Assembly (NCBI GenBank): GCA_014529385.2
Contig: CM043959.1
Coordinates: 55,558,253-55,622,252 of the forward strand
DNA: 64,000 nt
Direction: 5' to 3'
Source: Adiantum capillus-veneris
Taxonomy: Eukaryota > Streptophyta > Polypodiopsida > Polypodiales > Pteridaceae
A model generated the notes under the pieces. The model saw only the letters and a list, made by a program, of their open reading frames with translations, ran no database searches and had not been told where the DNA came from. A program made the translations under genes and the position numbers. This document shows positions 56,231 through 64,000 of the stretch, in pieces (positions within the stretch are counted from its first letter, which is position 1; each line of letters begins with the position of its first letter).

Positions 56231-57161
56231 TGTTTTAGGGAAAAACTACTCCCCTGTTCATACTCACGAGCACGACACAGACAACATACTTATCATCCGA
56301 TGACACGACTAACCCGTAGGTGCACATAGGCAATCTTGTTAGCTTGTCAGGCTGAGTCCAATCTACACATACGCACTTTTATGATGCATCAATCACTAAC
56401 CCTGGTAGAATGCAACCCACTCTATCACTAAATGCTCACAACACAGTTTACACGTCCAATGAACTCGGAATCGCATCAAACTTACTAGGCACCATCCTCT
56501 TACTAGGATATACTTACCTATAAGTCTAATCTCACCAGATTTGAACCCTAGTTATCTCGAATACAATCGCGATAGACTAACAGGTCATAATCCAAAAGTG
56601 GGCGAAACTTAAGTTTATGAGTATCTATGTGTAGCTAATCTCTTTCTCATTCCATAAAGCACTTGATTATTGAAAACAGACACCGTTTGTGCTACTTACA
56701 AGCAAAACAAGCTCAAGGAAGGATCGATTGCGATCAACTCAAAACGGTGAATACGTAGCGTGGGCGCGTAGCTCTCGGAGAGACTACTGCGATGGTGTGG
56801 TCGCATCGTGAATCCGGTGAGGGAGAAGCGCGTAGCGAAGAGGATAAGACACACTCACTCTCTCTCTCTCTCTCCCTCCCTCTCAGACTCGTACGACACA
56901 GGATTAATATTCAAAATGTTATTCAAAAATGGTTCTAAGGTGACTTTTATACTTTAGTCACCTTAGCTCAAAAATGTACATGGGGTTCTCTTACTCATTA
57001 TTACAAAGTCGGAACAAATCTGAGTCCTGACTAACTGATTAATCTTTACATAACCCAGACGAATGGATCAAAATGATAAGACATCTTTGACATAAAATGG
57101 GAACTTGATATGCTTTACAAGATGGGCTCATTACAACAGTTGGACCAATGGGGCTCCAACA
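56231..57161 (-). mobile_element. 5' LTR of element D
   Basis: 931 bp, with the same terminal TG...CA and internal features as the 3' LTR: arms at 56937-56945 and 56956-56964 around the minus-strand TATA box, and a half-palindrome at 56566-56578. The polymerase II promoter for the whole element would lie here. Confidence 0.94.
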
Positions 57162-57166
57162 AACCT
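57162..57166. repeat. Target-site duplication AACCT, right
   Basis: AACCT directly behind the LTR end CTCCAACA. It is identical to 38223-38227. Confidence 0.9.
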
Positions 57167-59240
57167 ACACTAAAAGAAACTTCAAAGTAGCCTTTTCTTC
57201 CACCATCTTCAAGTCTCAACAATTTGATTTCCATGAATCCAATAACCAAGCTGTTAAAGCTAGACAAAAAACCTCTTTGCTCACTTCACTTCTCCTCGAC
57301 ATTGCTGCATTCCAACCTTCTTGAGGCCTTGATCTAAGAGCCCAAAAATATGAAAAAATCATTTGATACCTTATCGTCCGGTAAAACTGGCTCCAACTTC
57401 AACTCGCAATACCTTGCCAATCTGGACTCTGATTGTCATGCTCTTGAATCCTATCAACTTCATTCAATGCATACCACATTTGAGAACGTGGTTAAAGCCC
57501 AAAAACTCCCAAATGGCACACTCATTGAGGCGGCCAACCTGGCACAAAACTGGCACTTGGGAAACCTTCAATGGGAAATATCTTGGAAACAAATTTAATT
57601 GCCGATCTAAAAGATTGATCTGCTCCACGTGACAAGCACTTCTAGCCCATGCATTCATACCAACTTTGATCTCTCATCTGCAGTCGCCCAATCCGGTACG
57701 GATTTGCAATGCACTCCAAATTCAAGTTGACATAACTTTCACCCCGTAGCTCCGTTTGAGGAGCCGTGTGGACTAGCTTGTAAATAACTTCAAGTACTAC
57801 AGTTTTAGTCCATAAACTTCCAATTTTTAAAACTTCAAATATTTCCACCTTTAGCATTACCAAGATAATTTTCTCCCTTTAAGGCCATATCTGGCATACA
57901 TTTAGTCATTAAGCTAGCTTCTTACCAAGCCCTGATTACTGGTCAATAATCATGTAGACTTGGATTACGCACAATGTCCATTCTTCTACTCTTTTTCTCA
58001 TCATGGAAGCAGAGTTGCAGGATAACGGGGGAAGAATGAGACGTAACAACCCCACATACAAACCTGAGCACTACACAAAGTCCAAATGAGTGTTGCAATG
58101 CATCAAAAGGACCTTCAAGGTATGGGAAATGCAATGATGTGCTCTAGGTCTACAATAGCTGTAATGTCAACAATCGTGATTGCTGCCATCAAGCAACAAA
58201 TCAATGATAGGTTAAACCAGCAGGTTTCCCACCTCTAGAGGGTCATAATGAGGCTATGAACACCTCAAATGGATAACTAAATTGTCCACGAACATCCAAA
58301 GTGACCATGAACTCAGAATCTGCTCTCACATGAAATACAAAACTACACGTGCAGGGTTCCAATATGTTCTCCTTAGCATGGGAAACCAAGCCATATGATT
58401 TTTGTGTAAAAATGCCACACTTGGCACCAATCGTGGAAATTGCCCTTTGCCTCATACAAGAAAAGTGATGATATCAACATATTCTACAGGTGAAGAGGAT
58501 TCTATAGGCACTACATTTCCTCAAAATGGACCAACAAGGACTTTCCACACACAGATTTAGAGGTTTTAGAGTCTAAGAGCCATGAACCTCGCCAAACTAG
58601 GCAAAAATTGTGCAAAATCCACAAGTTTTTGAACCATAAGTTCCACCTAACCACAAGGAACCCATTACCATAGGCAATTAGAGCAAACAGGTGGTCAGAG
58701 TTCAAATTGTCATGAAATATACGTTTTTAGTGCATTTTTTCTAAAAATAGGGAAATTTGCTAGCCCATAGGTCAAAATTTTACAACCCAACCCTCTAGAA
58801 GCTCATGAGTGATCATAGAAAGCTATAGGGAAGGTTTGAACACAAATGAAAAACCATAACTAGGGCTTTCTTAGAAGATAGGACTTTTGACAAGAGAAAA
58901 ATCTAACTTTTTGCCGAACTAGCAATCCAAATTAACCATGCAAGGTGGCAGTGGACTCTACACACCAAGAGAAATCAGATGGTACCACTCTTTCTAAGAA
59001 TGGACACATTGGACAACAACCATGGTTGTTGCCACTTGACATAAAAAGGGTACTCTGAGCTAGGTGAAATGATAGATATAGCATGTTGCCAATCTAGAGG
59101 ACCCACTTGAAGAGAAGATCACAAAAATGGAATGAGAAAGACAGGTCAAAAGTCAAAATTCCAACTTGACTCCAGGAGACCAAGTCAGAAAGAGTCCAAA
59201 TCCTTTTTGGACCTAATTTGAGGTTTTAGGTATCCAAATT
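57167..59240 (-). other. 3' part of element F, no gene seen
   Basis: About 2 kb between the insertion of D and the integrase remnant of F. Short open stretches on both strands show no recognisable motif. Confidence 0.4.
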
Positions 59241-59640
59241 GATCATACACAACATGGGTGGGATCAAGGAGAGATGAATATACCAAATAGGTGAAAAATT
59301 TCCAGTTTCATCTACAATCAACTCTCCTATCAACAATGATTTTACCAACACCATACCTAGAAATCACATCTTCGAGCAAGAACTTGCATACTAAACTGGT
59401 AGCTTTGGTACGCAAATATCAATCTTCAACCTAGTTAGTAAGATCTTCTCTGGCAAGAACAATGTACTTCAGTTTCCAAACACATACTAGCATTGTAATC
59501 AGGTCCACCACCCACTTGTAGTGCATAGCCAGTGGATAAGTGGGATGAAATCCATCTTGATGTTGCACATTAGAATATTGTTGGCATTTTAAGCAAGTCT
59601 CCACAAATTGAGCCACATCTTTATACATACCTTTTCACCA
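59241..59640 (-). pseudogene. Element F integrase remnant
   Basis: The frame 59431-59628 holds MYKDVAQFVETCLKCQQYSN, the second half of an H2C2 finger, and HYKWVVDLITM, the first core acid. Beyond a stop the sequence goes on LVCKFLLEDVISRYGVGKIIVD, the second core block. The gene is badly decayed after that. Confidence 0.78.
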
Positions 59641-60285
59641 GCATTGGTCCTTGATCTTGACAAAGGTTTCCCATACTCCTTTGTGTCTAGCTCGTAAGCT
59701 CTCATGAAACTCTTTTATCACCTATTGTTGAATTGCTTTGCCGCAAAAAACCCATAGCGCTGCCCCTCCTAGATGCTTTGGCTACTTCCATAGATACTCA
59801 TCCATTATAATAGCCGTAGGCCTTTTTTGAATCCTCTAATATATTTTTCACTCCATCCTTCTTGCCTGGTTAGAGTGCTAAGGTAGCGGCCAAAGGCCAC
59901 TCTCCCTCATAGAACTCTGCATAAAATACTTCGAAAACATGAGAAATAGTACCACAATTTTCATGCAAATAAGAATAGGTGTAGAGCTTCAAACCAACAT
60001 CATCAATTATGGTAAGCATCTCTTCTTCATCTTCAAACCTGGACGTCAATAACATATCCACAATAGAATTATCTCAACTTGCAATATGACAAAATGCAGG
60101 GTTAAGAGACTTAATATAAGCTATCCATCATAGCATGGCAATATAGGGGGTAGAGAAATTTGCAATCATCTTATCACTGGCAAGAAATCTATCTCTACGA
60201 TGGGTGAAGCTCCAATAAAATATTGTTTGTCAGACCTTAGTGAAGTAGCAACATCCCAAAGTTCTCTCTTAACCTGTGGATAACC

Positions 60286-61059
60286 TCATTGACAAGCATT
60301 GAGCACCGTTGCTCCAAATAAAACTCCATACATGTGTCCTTTTGCATCATCTTGACCTATAGCACACCCAATACCTGTCGGGCTAGTGTCAATTGTTAAG
60401 ATCACTGGTCTTCCACATTTGTAGTCGACTTTCCTCAAGGTCGGAGCCTTGAGAAGCATCTTTTTTAGTTTACTGATAGCATTCATGGAACTTCTTTTTT
60501 AGTTTACTGATAGCATTCATGGAACTTCTTCACAGACAAATCTTTTGCCTTTCCTTAGCAATGGATAAAGCACCTCTACAACATGAGCAGTACTTGTGGC
60601 AACAAAATAAGGTGGAATACACATGCACCCAAAAACCGACGAACTTCAGTAACTGAAGAGCATGTTTCCTTCATCTTTTGGATAGCTTCAAATTTAGCTA
60701 GACTTGGCCTTCTACTCTCTGGACTGCACATATGCCCCACAAGTAAAACCTCTTTAGCACCAAAAGTTGATTTTTTCCCTGAAAGTGTTAAGTTAACTTC
60801 TTCAAGCCTCGATAAAATAGCATCATAAGCAACAATATGTTGAGCAACAAACCACCGGCACCCCCTTTGGTCTTTTACTTCATCTTTGGACCCTTCTTCA
60901 CATCCTTTAACTGGTAGATCATCAATGAAAGGCATAGTAACATGAGTAATAAAGTCCCTTAATACCTTCAATTCATTACGTTCATCATATGAGCTACATA
61001 ATTAGTAGCACCCTATGGAAGATTGCACATCCTTACCAAACAAGAGGAGTGCGCATGGT
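60286..61059 (-). pseudogene. Element F RT and RNase H remnant
   Basis: The frame 60576-60971 has VTMPFIDDLPVKGC, in which IDD is the catalytic palm motif. The preceding block NLPxGATNYVAHMMNVMN lies near 60975-61035 in another frame, and the thumb reads VGHMCSPESRRPS and EVRRFLGAC. RNase H, 60286-60486, has PVILTIDTSPTGIGCAIGQD. The PFxDDxPxKG signature marks a gypsy branch different from A-E. Confidence 0.8.
60461..60528. repeat. 34-bp tandem duplication in element F
   Basis: TTTTTTAGTTTACTGATAGC and the following 14 bases occur twice in a row. Confidence 0.85.
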
Positions 61060-61685
61060 TGTCATAAAATCTAATATCTAACCAACCCATATGATTTTCT
61101 CATATTAAACTAATCATTTAATGTGGGAGAATAAACGGGAACAAGGGTTAGAATATAGACATGTGGTTATGAATCTGTCTCAACACGGGGCCAAATGAGA
61201 GAATCTGGAATGTTAAAGAGCAATGCTACCGAATGGAGCTTAAAGAAAGTAGGGTTAGCTTCATTAAAGACCTCCAAAAGTTAGTGTTCAAAATCCTTTG
61301 ACCTTAGGCAAGCTAAGGCTGACCTTGAGGAGGTGGGAATCCTACCCAAGCATGAGGTGCTTGTTGGCTTGCTAAGTGTTAGTGGGAACCTTACCCAAAA
61401 GCTTGAGGTGTTTCTCACATGCTTAAATGAATAAGGTTCTTGAAGTATTCAATTCAAAAACAACTCTCAAGAGGCATCAACGTTTCCATGCTTGATTGAC
61501 TAAGTCCTTGAAGTATTCAATTCAACCAAATGACTTAATAAGCATAAGAGACACATGTTCAAATGATCCTCCACATGTGGCCCTCATGATGTGCTTGAAT
61601 GCTATTGGATAGGTTTTAAAGGTCTCAAATAAGAATTTATATACATAAAAATAAATAATTAAGTTCTTTCTCTCATTGAACACTA
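61060..61685 (+). mobile_element. A-family LTR inserted in element F, opposite strand
   Basis: It starts TGTCATAAAATCTAATATC, the same boundary as the LTRs of A and B but in plus orientation. Shared blocks are ATGTGGGAGAATAAACGGGA, TTGAGGTGCTTG-like segments and GATGTGCTTGAATGCTATTGG. The right end is shorter than in A, and no clear target duplication is seen. It separates the gag and RT remnants of F, where the sequence between them is also missing. Confidence 0.65.
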
Positions 61686-62165
61686 CTTTACCAAGGATGA
61701 ACGGTCAAATTTCTTAGCAAATTCTTGTAGCAACTCTTGTGCATATAAAATTTTATTCTTCTTCTGCACCCTCTTCATGAAGCTTTGTCTGGTTACCCTC
61801 TGTGAATCTTCAAGAAAATGTTCCTTATGTATTGCCTTCTTGAACTCTTGCAAATCCGATACATGAGACTCTTAAATGCCTTTAATCCAAGCCCTAAGTT
61901 CAGGCACTGCAATTAAATGAAACCCATCTATCACATTCTAATAATCAATTCCATTATCTTCCATAGCATGCTCATAGGTGCTACATAGCTTACTAATATA
62001 TTGTCCTTCAAATAGTTGCAGTTTATTTGTAATCGTCTACCGAGCTTTACAAATCTGCTCCAACAAGTTGTATTGTTGTTGGGCAGCCTGTTGTTGTTGC
62101 ATGTAAGCTGCAAACTGCTGCATCCTCTGTTGCCCGGCTGCCTCGTGCAGTGTAGACATCTTACT
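61660..62165 (-). pseudogene. Element F gag N-terminus
   Basis: The ATG at about 62163 opens MSTLHEAAGQQRMQQFAAY, a Gln-rich start. It continues with KLQLFEGQYISKLCSTYEHA, HLIAVPELRAWIKGI and SDLQEFKKAIHKEHF in one frame interrupted by three stops. It is plausibly gag because it lies between LTR and RT. There is no zinc knuckle because the rest is lost. Confidence 0.55.
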
Positions 62166-62215
62166 TCAAAAAAATTATCCCACTCCGGCTCAATTTCACG
62201 TCGAGTTCACCAAGT

Positions 62216-62850
62216 TGTTGGGGGTTATGAGTTTTAAAAGGCAAGCCAGTCAGCACCATGCTGCTAGTTGTGGAAAAATAGAGAGAGAAAAGATGCTCGT
62301 CTGAATGATACTTAGAAATGCAAACAAAGCACAAGAACAATTGAACTTGAAATCAGAGATGAAAATTGATGCTCGATTGCCAAGGTGATGCCATTAACAA
62401 CATTGCTAATTGATTAACTACAAATTAAGGAGTTTAAGATCCTTTACAAAGGGTTTAAGCCCAATTGCTCTTGCATAAAATTAATTCAAACGTCCGGTGA
62501 CGATGAAAGAGCACCCCACCAATAAGAAGGAGCTTGCGATGCTCTTGATCTTATTGCTCTCCACTATTGGAATTGCCAAGAACTCCTGCTTTGTCCTCAA
62601 TTGGTCTCCAAAATGCTACCAAAAACTCTCTCTTGATCTTCCTCTTTGATTGCAAAAAACTTGAACTCTACCTTGCTTGATTGTGCAGCTCCAAAAAAAA
62701 AATCCCTTGCATGTGCAGCACCACGGATTGTGGGAGGCCCAAGCAGTAGCATGTGTGCTACTGGTGGGAGCCCCCCCCCCCCCCCCCCCCCCCCCTCTTA
62801 TCCTCAAAAGAAATGGGCCCCTTTAAGGACGCGTAAGAAAGTACCCCTAC
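62216..62850 (-). mobile_element. Probable 5' LTR of element F
   Basis: It is homologous to 37238-37966. It starts TGTTGGGGGTTATGAG. The adjacent minus-strand TTGGTGAACTCGACGTGAAA may be the primer-binding site, tRNA unknown. The homology stops at CTACCACGT near 62853. Confidence 0.65.
62771..62795. repeat. C25 homopolymer in the F LTR
   Basis: At the same place the other F LTR copy has a shorter, interrupted C tract (37888-37906). The run has therefore expanded in this copy. Confidence 0.9.
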
Positions 62851-64000
62851 CACGTCGGAGAGGGGGAATGGGGAGCACACCCGACACACAAACAATTGCC
62901 CCTATATAGCCCAGGGTATTCACAACACCCCTGTTCCCTCAAAAACACCTTCAAAATAAATAGTTTTCACTAGCAGGGCCTTGCCTGCACTTCACCCAAT
63001 GCTCCTAATGCTAAGAAGATCACCCACCCACATGCACATACCACTGCGACTGATCTCGACCCTCTCAACCCAAGCAAATCCTCTTACTCACTATCTCTGT
63101 GCACACACCTACGTCGTCGGCTTGGGGGGGCAGACACTTCCACACTGCCGACACCACACGACAAGAACAAGATCCAGAGAAAGAGAAAGGGGGAAGGGGA
63201 AATCAACACTTGATAAGGGAAAAGTGGGTTTGATCTTGCTTCAAAAAACTGATTACAACCTTCAACACACCATGGCCACGGCTATTCCCCAAGAAAAACT
63301 CTTTCACTACCCAGGCACAACCCTCTGTGTAGGGAGCTCCCAAAAAAACTCGCCGCTATTGGACAGACGCTTCCCTTGATCCAAAACCACCAATCAACTC
63401 TTCAACTACAATCATCCTTCTCCATTCGCCCCTATGAGGAATCACCTTGGCGAACTTTTTTGGCTACTTTACTTCCAAACCGCTACGCGGCACTCCACCA
63501 CCTGATGTAGCTTCAACAATTTTCCTCGTGCCGCTTTGACCGCCGCTTGCACGGGTCGCTTCCTCTTGGTAGCCTTCATTGGCTCCTTCCTGTGAAGAGT
63601 GCTTGCTCTTTTGAGCTACTTCACCGACAACCCGTGCCGGCTTTGACCGCCGATCGCGAGCGCACGAAGCTTTTCCCTTCCTTTTTCTCAATTCTCCTTC
63701 CTTGCCAAAAGAAAATCTCCTCTGCTCTTTTTCGAAAACCCGCTCCCCTTCTTCTTTTTCACTTCACCTCCTAACCTCAACAAGGGAAAAAAAGCTTTCT
63801 ATTTTATTTATGTTTTTGCAAAACTCACAATTGTGAGTGAATAATATTGATCATCCCAAAAAATCACAAGGTCTTGCCATGCTCGTGTTGAGCCATGACA
63901 TCATCCAGGGACCATAGTTACATCGGCTATATGGGCAACCACCCCTAATGAACCGCCCCCCTATCTTTGATACACAAGGTCAATTATCATGTTCTTTTGA
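62851..64000. other. Unassigned sequence at the right edge
   Basis: Open stretches exist at 62981-63379 (plus) and 63464-63691 (minus, Lys/Gly/Ser-rich), but neither shows a motif. No relation to the other repeats was recognised. Confidence 0.35.

Larger units (their letters stand above)
38228..57161 (-). mobile_element. Element D, complete 18.9-kb Ty3/gypsy element
   Basis: Two LTRs (56231-57161 and 38228-39152) of about 97 percent identity by eye, a 5-bp target duplication, a primer site, a polypurine tract and full coding capacity define it. Reading leftward: LTR, leader array, gag, protease, linker, RT, RNase H, two H2C2 modules, integrase, second protease, spacer, second array, ORFx, LTR. 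There is no chromodomain. The tRNA-Asp-like primer site and size recall the Tat/Ogre side of Ty3/gypsy, but the extra domains do not fit the standard description. Nonsense codons make it non-functional now. Confidence 0.93.

Noticed and set aside
57350-58705. Short open frames on both strands between D and the F integrase
   Set aside because: All are under 100 codons without motifs and lie in decayed element sequence.
62646-63379. Possible plus-strand genes at the right edge
   Set aside because: They cross a C25 run or are short and motif-free; no splice or codon evidence supports them.

Overview
The window is nuclear DNA of a land plant and consists almost entirely of nested LTR retrotransposons. 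The evidence is copia and Ty3/gypsy polyproteins of plant type, a chromodomain integrase, primer-binding sites that look complementary to plant tRNA-iMet and tRNA-Asp, GT-AG split coding remnants, and the absence of bacterial gene organisation. An old element whose reverse transcriptase carries a PFIDDLPVKG-type block hints at a seedless plant or another large, repeat-rich genome; that placement is a weak inference. I see no intact host gene and no tRNA or rRNA gene.

Layout. 1-734: tail of a copia element on the plus strand. It sits inside the LTR of the next element. 738-10213: chromovirus-type Ty3/gypsy copies A and B on the minus strand, sharing one LTR at 6839-8502, so the order is LTR-A-LTR-B(truncated). 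10214-13880: a decayed gag scrap and a decayed multi-exon gene of unknown identity, with an AAGTRCTT-rich intron. 13885-23999: element C, minus strand, truncated in its integrase. 24000-25678: pyrimidine-rich tandem repeats. 25679 to about 37237: element E, plus strand, apparently recombinant, interrupted by a 3.4-kb solo-LTR-like insertion. 37238-62850: old element F, minus strand. 38223-57166: element D, minus strand, inserted beside or within the 3' LTR of F and bounded by 5-bp duplications AACCT. 62851-64000: unassigned.

The most interesting part is the family made up of C, D and E. D is a complete element of about 18.9 kb with LTRs of 925 and 931 bp. From 5' to 3' it has a tRNA-Asp-like primer site, a leader with repeats about 297 bp long, a gag with an unusual N-terminal domain, protease, a long conserved linker, RT and RNase H, two successive H2C2 zinc-binding modules, the integrase core, a second aspartic-protease domain behind the integrase, a second repeat array, and a separate reading frame of about 1137 codons (ORFx) encoding a coiled-coil protein. 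Each array repeat carries the dyad AGTCTATCGCGATAGACT or a close variant. C carries the same kind of array with a different palindrome that keeps the core ATCGCGAT, which suggests that dyad symmetry is under selection.

All coding regions are at least lightly decayed. In D the breaks are nearly all nonsense codons explicable by G:C to A:T transitions, as expected for a methylated, silenced element.
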